A DNA stretch of 52,144 nt from Caulobacter endophyticus (GTDB lineage: Bacteria > Pseudomonadota > Alphaproteobacteria > Caulobacterales > Caulobacteraceae), in the NCBI RefSeq assembly GCF_029543245.1, contig NZ_JARQWV010000032.1:1-52144 (forward strand), read 5' to 3'. The number at the start of each line of letters is the position of its first letter. The stretch's first letter is position 1. The position numbers and the translations under genes were made by a program. Under the pieces are notes generated by a model, which was not told the DNA's origin, searched no databases, and saw nothing but the letters and a program-made list of their open reading frames with translations. This document shows positions 9,001-17,429 of the stretch, piece by piece.

Positions 9001-10333
9001 CCGTCTCCTTCATGTCGGTCGTCGCCTCGAAGGTCGTCACCAGCTTGCCGCTGGCGTAATCCACTGTGAACGAGGACTTGGTGTCGGTGACGAAGGCATA
9101 GGCGTGGGCGCGGTAGCTCGTCAGCGTGCTGACCGAACTGTCGGGCAGGACCGCGACCGAATAATAGTCCTTGCCGTCGAGGTTTGACGTCATGCCGTGA
9201 TCGGTGAACGTCCAGGTGGCGCCGGTCGGGCCGAAGACGCCGTAGTTCTTGCCGTTGATCGTGACGCCGATCACCCCGTCCTGAGCGTACCATACCCGGC
9301 CCGGGCCGTTATAGCCGCCCACGCTCAGCCCCGGCGGGACCTTGGTGGTGTCGTAGACCGGCTCGCCGCCGACGGTGGTCGTCAGCTTCGCCGGATCGCC
9401 GCCGGCCTTGGCGCCGCCGCCGAGATACAGCGTGCCGTCCGGGGCGCTGGCGCCATCGGCCGACTTCAGATCGGCGAAGGGCAGCTTGACGAAGCTGGCC
9501 GGGTCGTTGGTCCGCACCAGGACGTCGTCGACGCCGTTCGCCCGCCATAGCTCGACCTTGACCGAGCCGTTCTTCATGTCCGCCATCGGCCCGGTGGCGC
9601 TGACCAGCTTCGTGCCCGTGTAGTTCTCGTCGCCCGACGCGGCGTCGGTCGCGAACCAGTCGTAGGTCTCGATGCGGTCGGTCTTGCCGTCGCCGTTGAA
9701 GTCGTAGGACACCCGGAACTGGACGCCGTCGGCGACCTTCTGGCCGGCGTCGACCGGGAAGTTGAACTGGAGGGCCTTGCCGTTGAACGCGCCGTCCAGA
9801 CCCGTGAGCTGGTAGCTGAGCGGATTCACCGGCACATCGCGCGAGGGGCCGGTCTGCTGGTTGAAGTCGATCACCACGTCGGCGTCGCTGCTGCGGGTCA
9901 CATAGACGAACGGCAGGCCTTGACCCATCGTCGCCCGCATTTGGCCGTCCCAGTCGGCGGTGGCGGTCCAATCGGTAGCCGCGGCCATCTTGGTGCCGCT
10001 GGCGCTCAGACCCGACAGCCCCAGGCTCAGATCGCTGTGATACTCGTAATTATAGCCTTCCTCCGTGACTCGCGGGGTGTCGCTATAGCCGAGGTTCAAG
10101 CCCTTGGCGTCGGTCTGCACCGCCATCGGGTCCAGCTGCATCACGCCCGAGAACGGTCCCCATTGGGCGAAGACCAGGGAGCTGAAGACCGAGTTGCTCG
10201 GCGGCGCACCCTTGAAGTCGTCAGTCACGCGCGGCGCGACGGGCTTGTTGTTGACGCTCTCGGTGGGACCCTGTGAGCCCTCGGGATACTGCGTCGAAAT
10301 ATTGCCCGCGCCGACCTGGATGATTTTGTCCAT
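6059..10333 (-). CDS. Endo-beta-1,3-glucanase, glycoside hydrolase family 81, with four C-terminal repeats
   Basis: 1424 aa. ATG at 10333 has a GGTGGAG ribosome site 4-5 nt upstream; the longer open frame beyond it is non-coding. GH81 hallmarks are present: NDHHFHYGY near residue 610 (candidate acid Asp), AGHSWASGTG near 669 and NQESASEALEF near 683 (candidate catalytic Glu residues). The N-terminal domain is beta-rich. After about residue 950 come four repeats of about 110 aa. Each holds a beta-rich core and a W-x-LD-x-KG-x-WVGE segment, and ends in a DxDxDG-type calcium loop (DINGDGII, DLDGDGKI, DLNGDGVV, DLDRDGII). They resemble the Trp-rich C-terminal domains attached to bacterial RTX-like proteins (PF07483-like, from memory). 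There is no signal peptide. With the exporter genes next door, type I secretion is likely. It would attack laminarin, callose or fungal beta-1,3-glucan. Confidence 0.92.
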   Translation of the reverse strand: MDKIIQVGAGNISTQYPEGSQGPTESVNNKPVAPRVTDDFKGAPPSNSVFSSLVFAQWGPFSGVMQLDPMAVQTDAKGLNLGYSDTPRVTEEGYNYEYHSDLSLGLSGLSASGTKMAAATDWTATADWDGQMRATMGQGLPFVYVTRSSDADVVIDFNQQTGPSRDVPVNPLSYQLTGLDGAFNGKALQFNFPVDAGQKVADGVQFRVSYDFNGDGKTDRIETYDWFATDAASGDENYTGTKLVSATGPMADMKNGSVKVELWRANGVDDVLVRTNDPASFVKLPFADLKSADGASAPDGTLYLGGGAKAGGDPAKLTTTVGGEPVYDTTKVPPGLSVGGYNGPGRVWYAQDGVIGVTINGKNYGVFGPTGATWTFTDHGMTSNLDGKDYYSVAVLPDSSVSTLTSYRAHAYAFVTDTKSSFTVDYASGKLVTTFEATTDMKETGPGLSKDPLMALYRHQYINSDAPLGDVSYASPRGEMKVLANGSTFQTAMDIAPILPILPFVGDAAQKQQLIDMIHGELKAFLSAQNSPLEGDTYWGARQNAKFGDLALMAQMVGYGQAKDVFVKAIEEQLEKWFTADDGDKFQFVYDKQWATLIGFPANFNSDDKLNDHHFHYGYIINAAATVAQLDPEWAKQEKWGAMVNELIQDAANDDRNDTTYGFLRNFDPYAGHSWASGTGIGQNQESASEALEFASAVARWGAVTGQQKLADLGVYLHTTESIAFEQYWQDVDNKVFPDGVRRSIMGIVGDNGAKFTNFFDGDPAHIIGIQYTPINAGSLFMAGHKAELLSEIKELWAMQNPGRPTEWMNGSQMALALADPEAALKDYLANPQYQSGAGEESRAYTLQWIQTLVTLGAPDLSVKADSAFAVAYNKAGAKSYTAFNPGASAITVKFSDGVQLTVEPGDLVTRTADGRTISTDFQNKDIPFRPPGVPMDLPTDPPQYALTTIAKSGDLTLSIEAQTGTAWIAIGDGAPKAMIRGDGRQPVQIDATTTMIGIGRDATGAIVVLGATKGGEPFYPYKVDSGLHLGGNGGAVYKTDWKTLEPMFGADINGDGIILRGELKLVAQNGALKLLTDTGTGLAYYQDGERPLRGVSRTGDGPSLLVRNGWSLSGIGRDENGAVRILDTMDNAGVSYGWTLDAKGVWVGETRYGGANLSQGEALFQKDLDGDGKIPAAPPQLVAANGKLRLLVDPSTGHALIQLEDGAQLTLTRGGPQDPVLLDRGAKLFAVGRDDQGRLRVLDGNPADMGLNSQHWAWILDEKGHWVGEEVIPGDKLPKAEDIFGSDLNGDGVVGSTPYRTIERKGAQALLVDQRSGAAMVSIGGADPIAITRDGWGAVLQQRGEWSLAAIATDDQGRTRVLDASPFSDARYAWILDANGHFVGEESFDKSTVGKAETLFSVDLDRDGIIGTPSGSGGLGGIG

Positions 10334-10820
10334 TGCTCCACCCGTTCTGAGAAGGTTTCTGAGCTTGGCTTCTAGGAACCGGCGCGGCGGATGGTCTGGT
10401 AATATTCTGTTCCTTTGCGTCATCGGCTGCTGGTATCGCTCTGCCCGTCCGCAGGGCCGCCGACGACCGCGTGATTGGCCAAAAGGCAGCAGAAGCGATC
10501 GCGCGCCGCACGCTGCTAACCGCTTGTATCGCGCCGGCGGGTCCCAGCCCGCTGACACGGGCTCCCGGAGCGTCACTCCCTGTCCCCCCAAAGACCTCCG
10601 GTCTGCAGGGCCCGTCGGCCGCCGACCTCCGCTCGATCGCAAGCGGGGGCGGCGGCCCCCATCATCGCCGGTGGCCGAGCGCCTGATCCGTGCGCGGGCG
10701 TTACAGCTGTAACCTTCGGACGCGTTGGTGAAACCGCACCGCAGCCTGACCGTCCGACTTTGATCGGAGACAGGCCCGCGCTGAGGGCCCGTCGATGGCG
10801 ACATCGAACCGGATCACAAA
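10334..10820. other. Divergent intergenic region between GH81 and AraC genes
   Basis: 487 bp with no convincing gene. It must hold the promoter of the minus-strand GH81/secretion operon (close to 10333) and that of the plus-strand AraC gene. The only clear motif is the 14-bp vir-box-like palindrome at 10700-10713, nearer to the AraC gene. Confidence 0.6.
10700..10713. promoter_or_regulatory. vir-box-like operator, perfect palindrome
   Basis: GTTACAGCTGTAAC is a perfect 14-bp palindrome and the cleanest copy of the family of sites found across 10.7-28.4 kb. Its centre is about 115 bp upstream of the AraC start at 10821. See the finding on the VirA/VirG-like regulon. Confidence 0.75.
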
Positions 10821-11780
10821 ATGCAGTTGGCGGAGAGTAAGGCGCATCCGCAGCCCGCGCAGGGCGCCGGCGCCTTTGCGTCGGGCGGGCCCGCGCGTGG
10901 CAGGGGTCGAGACCGCCGTTGGCACGCGTTCGACCATGGCCTCCCGACGACGGCGGGGGTCGAAATCAAGACCCGGCGCTCACGCGTGCGCGCTGAGCGC
11001 CTCGTTGGCGTGATGCAAAATGCCGGGTCTGACGAGGTCCTGTTTCGGCTGGTGTTTCCCCACGCGGGCGTCGATCCCGCGTTCGATGCCGAGGGTGTGC
11101 CCAAAGCTCCGAAGCCAGCGCGCCTGATGGTCCCAGGGACGTCGCTGACTGCGGCGCCAAACGGCGCGGGGGACATGATCGTCATCAGCCTGGACGCCAA
11201 TGCGCTGGAGGATCTGTGCGCCGACTCCGCCGTGATGTGCGCTCCGATGAGCCTTCGGGACGCCGTGATCCCGGCCGATCCCATCCTCGACAACTTGCTC
11301 TCCGCCATCTGGATGGCTCTGGCCGGAGGTCGTTTCGGCTCGGGCTTGGACCGCCGGGTATGCGAGGCGGTCCTACGGGCCATGGCGGTCTGTGGCCAAA
11401 GCGGCCGGCGGGCCGGAGGCGGCCTGGCGCCCTGGCAGGAGCGCCGGGCCAAGCAGCTGATCGGCGCGGATCTCGCCCGGGCGGCGGCGTCGGACGAGGT
11501 CGCCAGGGCCTGCAACCTGTCGCCGACCTATTTTGCCAAGGCTTTCAAGATCTCGACGGGCGCGACGCCTCATCAGTGGTGGCAAGCGCGGCGAGTAGGG
11601 CAGGCGCGCCGGCTGCTGAGGGCGGGAACGCCCCTGGCCGAGGTGGCCGCAGCCTGTGGCTTTGCTGACCAGAGCTATTTCAGCAAGGTGCTCAAGCGTC
11701 ACAGCGGCGTCAGTCCGCGGACATGGACCCGCCTAAGCGCCGCGGTCGATGGCCCGTCCTCCATGCATATCGGTCGCTAA
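10821..11780 (+). CDS. AraC-family transcriptional regulator
   Basis: 319 aa. A variable N-terminal effector domain (about 1-200) is followed by the LAPWQERRAKQLI lead-in and a double helix-turn-helix AraC domain (about 215-310) with the second-HTH signature ACGFADQSYFSKVLKRHSGV. The first about 50 residues are Arg/Gly/Pro-rich, so the true start may be further in. It is followed at 3 bp by the DUF2306 gene. Two other regulators of the same subtype lie at 30.5-31.4 kb and 33.1-34.0 kb. The vir-box-like site upstream suggests that it is a secondary regulator under the two-component system. Its inducer is unknown. Confidence 0.88.
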   Translation: MQLAESKAHPQPAQGAGAFASGGPARGRGRDRRWHAFDHGLPTTAGVEIKTRRSRVRAERLVGVMQNAGSDEVLFRLVFPHAGVDPAFDAEGVPKAPKPARLMVPGTSLTAAPNGAGDMIVISLDANALEDLCADSAVMCAPMSLRDAVIPADPILDNLLSAIWMALAGGRFGSGLDRRVCEAVLRAMAVCGQSGRRAGGGLAPWQERRAKQLIGADLARAAASDEVARACNLSPTYFAKAFKISTGATPHQWWQARRVGQARRLLRAGTPLAEVAAACGFADQSYFSKVLKRHSGVSPRTWTRLSAAVDGPSSMHIGR

Positions 11781-11783
11781 GGT

Positions 11784-12665
11784 ATGACACGGACCCAACG
11801 CGCCGCGCCCGGTCGCCGGTCTGGTACGGCGCCCCAGGAAGTCTGGCCCGCGCCGCCGAGGCCAGACCCCGCTCCCCCTGTTTGGCGACTTTGCGTTGGC
11901 CTGCTGTTCGCCACCGTCTGGCTGAGCAGCGCCATTTTCGGCCTCTACATATTGGCGTTCTTTGGCGGCACGGTGCTGCGAGGCGAGGGGGAGGCGTGGA
12001 ACGGATCCCTCCCAGGCCTCTATGACGCCGGGCATGCGCTGGCCACGTTCGCCATCGCCAGCCACATGGCCGGCGGTGCGCTGCTCCTGGCCCTGGGCCC
12101 GCTGCAACTGGTGGAGCCTGTACGTCGGCGCTTTCCAGGGTTCCACCGCCTTGTCGGCAAGCTCTACGTGGCCTGCGCGGGCCTGGCCGGCGCGGGAGGC
12201 CTTGCCTTCATCCTCGCCGAAGGCACGGTCGGCGGGGCTCCGATGGATCTCGGGTTTGCCGGCTATGGCGTCCTTCTGCTGATCGCCGCCGGCCAGACCT
12301 TCCGCCATGCGCGCGCCGGGCGGATGGACCTGCACCGCGCCTGGGCCATCCGGCTTTTTGCTCTGACGATCGGCTCCTGGCTCTACCGCATGGAGTACGG
12401 CCTTTGGTTTGCTCTGACCGGTCGCCTTGGCCACACCGCCACGTTCGATGGCTGGTTCGACAGGTTGATGGTCGTGGCCTTTTACCTGCCCAACCTCGTG
12501 GTCGCCGAGCTGATCATTCGGCGGCGCGAAAGCCGCATGGCCGCGGGCTTTGCCAGCGCGCTCGTCCTGGTGATCGCGGCCCTGGTGTTGCTGGCGACAT
12601 GGACCTTCACCGCCCACTTCTGGGGGCCTGGGATCGTGCGCGGATTTACTGGCTCGGAATTCTAG
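11784..12665 (+). CDS. DUF2306 membrane protein
   Basis: 293 aa with a short basic/Pro-rich N-terminus and about eight hydrophobic helices. Motifs typical of DUF2306 proteins include the FHRLVGKLYV segment, DLHRAWAIRLFALTIGSWLYR and a late helix near YLPNLVVAELIIRR. The conserved His/Arg residues in helices suggest a haem- or metal-binding membrane protein, but no function is established. It starts 3 bp after the AraC gene, so it is very probably co-transcribed with it. Confidence 0.82.
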   Translation: MTRTQRAAPGRRSGTAPQEVWPAPPRPDPAPPVWRLCVGLLFATVWLSSAIFGLYILAFFGGTVLRGEGEAWNGSLPGLYDAGHALATFAIASHMAGGALLLALGPLQLVEPVRRRFPGFHRLVGKLYVACAGLAGAGGLAFILAEGTVGGAPMDLGFAGYGVLLLIAAGQTFRHARAGRMDLHRAWAIRLFALTIGSWLYRMEYGLWFALTGRLGHTATFDGWFDRLMVVAFYLPNLVVAELIIRRRESRMAAGFASALVLVIAALVLLATWTFTAHFWGPGIVRGFTGSEF

Positions 12666-12864
12666 CCTCGCCCCGATCTTTGCGCCCGCCGACCGCGAAG
12701 CCTCATCGCCCTGACCATCTCGCAGGACAGCGCCTATCGCCTCAAGCCTGCAGAGGTCTGAACCGGCCGCTGCCCTCTGACCGCGACCCTGGCGCCAGGC
12801 CGCTCCTACGCAAGGCCACACCTTGTCGCGCCATGGCGCGACCCGCAGGAGCCTCGCTGCGAAT

Positions 12865-12878
12865 GTTTCAGCGGTAGC
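12865..12878. promoter_or_regulatory. vir-box-like operator upstream of permease
   Basis: GTTTCAGCGGTAGC matches the family consensus in both half-sites (GTTTCAG / CGGTAGC). It is centred about 62 bp before the permease start at 12934, in a spacer with no other gene. Confidence 0.6.
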
Positions 12879-12933
12879 CCGACGACGAACATCGGACATG
12901 GCCGCGTAATGACTGCTCGGGCCTCATGCGCCC

Positions 12934-14346
12934 ATGACCGGAAAAACACCCGCTTCGCGCGTTTCTCCCCGCAAGGGCTTCGAAGACGCATCATCGCATC
13001 AGGGCGAAGAGCTGCACCGCGGTCTGGCGCGGCGGCACATGAACCTGCTGGCGCTGGGCTCATGCATAGGCGTGGGCCTGTTCCTGGGGTCGGCCAAGGC
13101 CATTCAGCTTGCCGGCCCGGCGATCCTGATCGCCTACGCGCTTGGTGGCCTGGCCATGCTGGTGATCATGCGGGCGCTCGGCGAGATGACCTTGGCCCAT
13201 CCGGTCGCAGGCTCCTTCACCAGCCATGCCGCCACTTACTTGGGGCCTTTCGCGGGCTATCTCACCGGTTGGCAATACTGGTTCATGTGGGTCGTCACCT
13301 GCGTGGCCGAGATCACGGCCGTGGCCGTCTACATGCAGGTCTGGTTCCCGGGAACGCCGGGCTGGATCTGGTCGCTGGCGGCGCTTGCCGGAATGGGCCT
13401 GATCAATTTCGCCACGGTGAAGCTGTTTGGCGAATTCGAATATTGGTTCGCTTTGATCAAGGTGGTGATGATCATCGCACTGATCGGCGCGGGCGCGGCG
13501 ATGATCTGCCTGGGCCTTGGCAACGGGGGCGTCCCGATCGGCCTCTCCAATCTGTGGACCCATGGCGGTTTCATGCCCAATGGCTTCGGCGGCGTCCTGC
13601 TCTCGCTGCAGATGGTGATGTTCGCCTATCTCGGGATCGAGATGATCGGCTTGACGGCGGGCGAGGCGCAGAACCCCCAAGAGACCCTGCCAAAGGCCTT
13701 CAAGTCGGTCTTCTGGCGTATCGCCCTGTTCTATGTCGGGGCCCTGCTGGTGATCCTGTCGCTCTATCCTTGGAACGAGGTCGGGGTGAACGGCAGTCCG
13801 TTCGTGCTGACCTTCGAGCGGCTGGGCGTCCACACCGCCGCCGGCATCATCAATTTCGTGGTCATCACCGCGGCGCTGTCGTCGTGCAACGGCGGGATTT
13901 TCAGCACCGGACGCATGCTCTACGGTCTGGCCAAGGAGGGGCAGGCGCCGCGCTTCTTCGCCAAGACCTCCGCGACCGGCGTGCCGCGCCGCGCGATCCT
14001 GGTTTCGCTGTCAGCCCTGCTGCTGGGCGTGGTCCTGAACTATCTCGCCCCCGAGCAGGTGTTTTCCTGGGCCACCGCCGTGGCCACGTTCGCGGCGGTG
14101 TGGACCTGGGGCGTCATCCTGATCACGCACCTTCGCTATCGCCGGCTCGCGGTTCTGCAAGGCAACGACATCGCCTTTCCCCTGCGCTTCTCGCCAGTGA
14201 GCAACTACCTGGCCCTGGCATTCCTCGTCCTGGTGCTGGGCGTGATGGCGGTTCATCCCGACACCCGCGTCGCCCTGATCATCGGCCCGGCGTTCGTCGG
14301 GCTGCTGGCCATCCTCTACCGCGCGCGCGGGAACAAGGCGGGCTGA
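12934..14346 (+). CDS. Amino-acid permease, APC superfamily (AAT family)
   Basis: 470 aa with about 12 membrane helices. The N-terminal LxxRHMNLLALGSCIGVGLFLGS segment is the AAT-family hallmark (the 'GGxIGTGLFxGSG' position). EMTLAHPVAGSFTSHAATYLGP and the YLGIEMIGLTAGEAQNPQETLPKA loop are also typical of ProY/AroP/GabP-type permeases. The substrate cannot be fixed. Because the gene sits beside phenylpropanoid-degradation genes and carries the shared operator, an aromatic amino acid is an attractive guess, but only that. It is transcribed alone; the next gene starts 259 bp later behind its own possible operator. Confidence 0.88.
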   Translation: MTGKTPASRVSPRKGFEDASSHQGEELHRGLARRHMNLLALGSCIGVGLFLGSAKAIQLAGPAILIAYALGGLAMLVIMRALGEMTLAHPVAGSFTSHAATYLGPFAGYLTGWQYWFMWVVTCVAEITAVAVYMQVWFPGTPGWIWSLAALAGMGLINFATVKLFGEFEYWFALIKVVMIIALIGAGAAMICLGLGNGGVPIGLSNLWTHGGFMPNGFGGVLLSLQMVMFAYLGIEMIGLTAGEAQNPQETLPKAFKSVFWRIALFYVGALLVILSLYPWNEVGVNGSPFVLTFERLGVHTAAGIINFVVITAALSSCNGGIFSTGRMLYGLAKEGQAPRFFAKTSATGVPRRAILVSLSALLLGVVLNYLAPEQVFSWATAVATFAAVWTWGVILITHLRYRRLAVLQGNDIAFPLRFSPVSNYLALAFLVLVLGVMAVHPDTRVALIIGPAFVGLLAILYRARGNKAG

Positions 14347-14503
14347 GGCCCGCGCGTCCGGCCTGCATCCTCGTAGTCCAGCCGAGCCGGGGCGATCCTC
14401 GCCGCAACCGCGGCCGACCCTCGGCCTGCGCATGGGTCTCGGCGCGGGTGCAGCTATGGCGTCGCCAGTCGTCAACGCCCTAAGCGAGACCATGAACGCT
14501 CCG

Positions 14504-14517
14504 ATTACGGCCGTAGC
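14504..14517. promoter_or_regulatory. Degenerate vir-box-like operator upstream of ech
   Basis: ATTACGGCCGTAGC keeps the dyad and the outer positions of the family (ATTACGG / CCGTAGC) but has G for A at the inner position of each half. Its centre is about 95 bp before the ech start, the same spacing as for fcs and the MFS gene. It is weaker than the other sites. Confidence 0.4.
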
Positions 14518-14605
14518 CCATTTGGCGGCTCGGGAAGCTGCTCGGCAATGGAGCCCATCCAGGCTGGTCGCGGCCATGAGCCGATCAGATTGGAGCTATG
14601 AGACA

Positions 14606-15427
14606 ATGACCAAGACCGTTGCCTTCGACGTCGCCGAAGGCGTCGCCTGGGTGCGCTTCAACCGCCCCGAAAAGCGCAACTGCATGAACCCGACCCTCAA
14701 TCGCGAGATGATGGTCCTGCTCGATGAGCTGGAGTTTCGCGACGACGTCGGCGTGCTGGTGCTGGGCGGGGAAGGGACGGCGTGGACGGCCGGAATGGAC
14801 CTGAAGGAGTACTTCCGCGAGACCGAAGCCTTGGGCCTGGGCGCGATGCGCCAGGCGGACCGGGAGTGCTTTGGATGGTGGCGACGTCTGCGCTGGTACC
14901 AAAAACCCACGATCGCGATGGTGAACGGCTGGTGCTTCGGCGGCGGCTATGGACCACTGTTCAGCTGCGACCTGGCCTTCGCGGCCGAGGAAGCGCAGTT
15001 TGGCCTTTCGGAGATCAACTGGGGCATCCTGCCCGGCGGCGGAACCACGAAAATCGCCACCGAGCTGATGTCGTTCCGGCGAGCGATGTATCATGCCCTG
15101 CTGGGCGAGAGCATCGATGGGCGCACCGCGGCCGAATGGGGTCTGGTCAACGAGGCCCTGCCTTTGGAGCGCCTGCGCCCGCGCGTGGCGGAAGTCGCCA
15201 GCAAGCTGCTTGAGAAAAACCCAGTCACGCTGAAGGCGACGAAAGACGCCATCCGCCGGGTCGGCGAGATGACCTACGACAACGCCGAGGATTTCCTGGT
15301 CCGGGCCCAGGAGGCGGCCAACAGCTTCGATGACCAAGGCCGCCGGGAAGGCATCCGTCAGTTCATCGACGACAAGTCCTACAAGCCCGGCCTGGGCGCC
15401 TACGCCCGCCCGGGCAGCGTCCGATAA
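14606..15427 (+). CDS. ech: Hydroxycinnamoyl-CoA hydratase-lyase (feruloyl-CoA hydratase/aldolase)
   Basis: 273 aa of the crotonase fold. It converts feruloyl-, caffeoyl- or p-coumaroyl-CoA to the aromatic aldehyde plus acetyl-CoA. Residues typical of HCHL are visible: NRPEKRNCMNPTLNREM at the N-terminus, GEGTAWTAGMDLKEYFRE (oxyanion region), KPTIAMVNGWCFGGGYGPL, and FGLSEINWGILPGG with the catalytic-Glu position of this family. The C-terminal FIDDKSYKPGL matches the family ending. I chose ATG 14606 with GGAG upstream because homologues start about here; the longer frame back to 14432 is unlikely. It is convergent with fcs across a shared terminator. No vanillin dehydrogenase gene is in the window. 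Confidence 0.93.
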   Translation: MTKTVAFDVAEGVAWVRFNRPEKRNCMNPTLNREMMVLLDELEFRDDVGVLVLGGEGTAWTAGMDLKEYFRETEALGLGAMRQADRECFGWWRRLRWYQKPTIAMVNGWCFGGGYGPLFSCDLAFAAEEAQFGLSEINWGILPGGGTTKIATELMSFRRAMYHALLGESIDGRTAAEWGLVNEALPLERLRPRVAEVASKLLEKNPVTLKATKDAIRRVGEMTYDNAEDFLVRAQEAANSFDDQGRREGIRQFIDDKSYKPGLGAYARPGSVR

Positions 15428-15432
15428 CAGAA

Positions 15433-15463
15433 GGGGCCCGGCCGGAACCTCCGGCCGGGCCCC
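15433..15463. terminator. Bidirectional terminator between ech and fcs
   Basis: A 13-bp perfect stem (GGGGCCCGGCCGG pairing with its complement) with a 5-nt loop, placed 6 bp after the ech stop and 20 bp from the fcs stop. It probably terminates both convergent transcripts. Confidence 0.88.
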
Positions 15464-15482
15464 CTCGACGACCTTCGGATCG

Positions 15483-17288
15483 CTAGAATGTCTTTTGGTC
15501 GTAGAGCTGATCGACCAGATCGGCGCGGCGCTGGAGAACCGCGCGCTGGTTCAGGTAGCCCTTCTCGGTAATCTCGCCGTCGGCGGCGCTGGGCGGAGCC
15601 TCCATGATTGCGAACCGCGCAACGCGGGTGCTCGAGCCGGCGCGGCGGGCGTTCATCTCGCCCAGTCCCGAGGCGATCGCCTGGCGGATCAGCGGATGGG
15701 AGGCGGCGGGACCATCGAACAGCTCATCGCCCAGGAGGCGCTCCAGGTGCTGGCGGCAAGCCTCCTCGTTCAAGAATAGCAAGAGGCCAAGCTCGGCGCG
15801 CCCTTCTCCCGCGACCACGGCGTCCGAGACCAGGGGCGCGGTCGCGGCCACCGCGGTCAGCCTAACCTCGTCGGCGTTGACCCAGGTTCCCGAGAGCAGC
15901 TTGAAATTCTCCGCGAGCCGACCGCCGAAGAGGATGCCCGCTTCCGGAACGAGCGGCTCGATGAGCTGGCCGGCGTCGCCACTGCGGTAGAAGCCGTCCT
16001 GGTCGAACATCGCCGAGGTCGCAGCGCTGTCGCGCCAGTATCCGGGGGTGACGTTGGGCCCGCGGACCCGCAGCTCGGCGCGATCGGCGGTGGGGGCGAG
16101 CTTGATCTCGGTTCCCGGCAGGGGAACGCCGAGATTGGCCGCATGGCGGGTGTGGAAGTAGAGGATCGTCGAGCAAGGCGCCGTCTCCGTCGAACCCCAG
16201 GCGCCCAGGACAGGGGTAGAGCGGCCGCAGGCTCGCTCCGAGACGGCCTGGAGACGCTCGCGCAGCGAGGCGGGCAGGCCCGCGCCGGCGTTGAAGAGGA
16301 TGTCGAGCCGCTCGAAGAAGCGCTCGGCGAAGCTTTCGTCCTGCTCGAGGATGGGCAGGAGGGCGTCGAAGCCGGCGGGAACATTGAAGTAGGCCGTCGG
16401 CGGAGAGGCGCGCAGCGCCGCCACCGTTTGACCGATGCCCCCTGGTGTGGGCTTGCCGGCGTCGATGTGCAGGGTCCCGCCGTACCAGAGAACCAGGTTG
16501 AAGCAGAAGTTGCCGCCAAACGTGTGGTTCCAGGGCAGCCAGTCGACCAGCACGGGCGGCCGCGTCTGCAGGAACGGCCAGACCTGACCCAAGGCCTGGA
16601 CGTTGGACACCATCATCCGTTGCGTGTTGATCACCGCCTTGGGCATGCCCGTCGAGCCGGAGGTGAACAGGAGCTTGGCAGGGGCGTCCAGCAGGAGCGG
16701 GGGGATGAGCCCATCGGCGCCGCCGCGACGCGCCACGGCCTCACGCCCGCCCAGGCCCGTCACCGGCGTGCCCACAAAGCGCGAGCCCCGCATGGCCGCG
16801 CGGACGGCCTCGGGATCCGCCGCGACGATAAGCCCTGGCGTGACCTGTTCGAGGACGGCGCTGAACTTCGTCCACGGCCGCATGGCCGGCTGGACGTAGG
16901 CGGGTGACACGACCGCGATCGGGACCCCCAGCATCATGGCGGCCAGCAGGAAGACGGCCTGGTCGATGCTATTGGGACCGATCGCCATCAGAGGCCGGTC
17001 AGCAGACAGGCCCGCTTCGCGCAGAGCGGTGGCGACCGAGATCACCTCGTCGAGCGCCTGACCATACGAAAGGAACCTGCGACCCTCGCCATCGGCCTCC
17101 GACAGGAAAACGCGGTCGGGCGCGCGATGGGCCCAGAACCTCAGACGCTGGGCGAGACCGGTGGTGACGGGAAGGGGCGCGAGGCGGTTTCTCAGCAGGA
17201 TTGCGCCGTCGCTCCGGGTCTCGCTGTGCAGCTCGACATCCGGGAAGAGGAGAGGCGGGCCAAGGCCCGCGCGAAGATGAATGTTCAT
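15483..17288 (-). CDS. fcs: Feruloyl-CoA synthetase
   Basis: 601 aa of the ANL (AMP-binding) superfamily. It activates ferulate or p-coumarate to the CoA thioester with ATP. The P-loop motif LLFTSGSTGMPKAVINTQRM and the motif WLPWNHTFGGNF are characteristic of the feruloyl-CoA synthase subgroup. Also present are LGAWGSTETAP (adenine pocket), the RSGDAGQL hinge region and a C-terminal GEITEKGYLNQRAVL with the catalytic Lys. ATG 17288 is the family-like start (MNIHLR...). A vir-box-like site lies about 83 bp upstream. Together with ech it forms the CoA-dependent non-beta-oxidative route. The divergent MFS transporter probably supplies its substrate. Confidence 0.93.
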   Translation of the reverse strand: MNIHLRAGLGPPLLFPDVELHSETRSDGAILLRNRLAPLPVTTGLAQRLRFWAHRAPDRVFLSEADGEGRRFLSYGQALDEVISVATALREAGLSADRPLMAIGPNSIDQAVFLLAAMMLGVPIAVVSPAYVQPAMRPWTKFSAVLEQVTPGLIVAADPEAVRAAMRGSRFVGTPVTGLGGREAVARRGGADGLIPPLLLDAPAKLLFTSGSTGMPKAVINTQRMMVSNVQALGQVWPFLQTRPPVLVDWLPWNHTFGGNFCFNLVLWYGGTLHIDAGKPTPGGIGQTVAALRASPPTAYFNVPAGFDALLPILEQDESFAERFFERLDILFNAGAGLPASLRERLQAVSERACGRSTPVLGAWGSTETAPCSTILYFHTRHAANLGVPLPGTEIKLAPTADRAELRVRGPNVTPGYWRDSAATSAMFDQDGFYRSGDAGQLIEPLVPEAGILFGGRLAENFKLLSGTWVNADEVRLTAVAATAPLVSDAVVAGEGRAELGLLLFLNEEACRQHLERLLGDELFDGPAASHPLIRQAIASGLGEMNARRAGSSTRVARFAIMEAPPSAADGEITEKGYLNQRAVLQRRADLVDQLYDQKTF

Positions 17289-17363
17289 GGGGAGCTCTGA
17301 CCAATAAGGGCCTGGAGCGTGCGGCACGGCCGCTACCGGCGGGTTTCGAGACGCGCTCTGTTC

Positions 17364-17377
17364 GTTTCAGCTGAAAT
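17364..17377. promoter_or_regulatory. vir-box-like operator upstream of fcs
   Basis: GTTTCAGCTGAAAT is the copy closest to the Agrobacterium vir box TNCAATTGAAAY: only the central AT/GC dinucleotide differs. It is centred about 83 bp from the fcs start. Confidence 0.75.
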
Positions 17378-17429
17378 GTTCGTCGGCGGTGAGGCGCGGG
17401 GGCGACTTGGACCCAAAAGCGTCCATCGG

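Noticed and set aside
7247..9187. 646-codon plus-strand open frame
   Set aside because: Antisense to the GH81 gene. It is an open-frame by-product of GC-rich codon use, with no domain or ribosome-site support.
12909..14483. 524-codon plus-strand frame overlapping the permease
   Set aside because: It is the permease sequence read one frame off. The permease frame has helices and family motifs; this one is Arg-rich without any.
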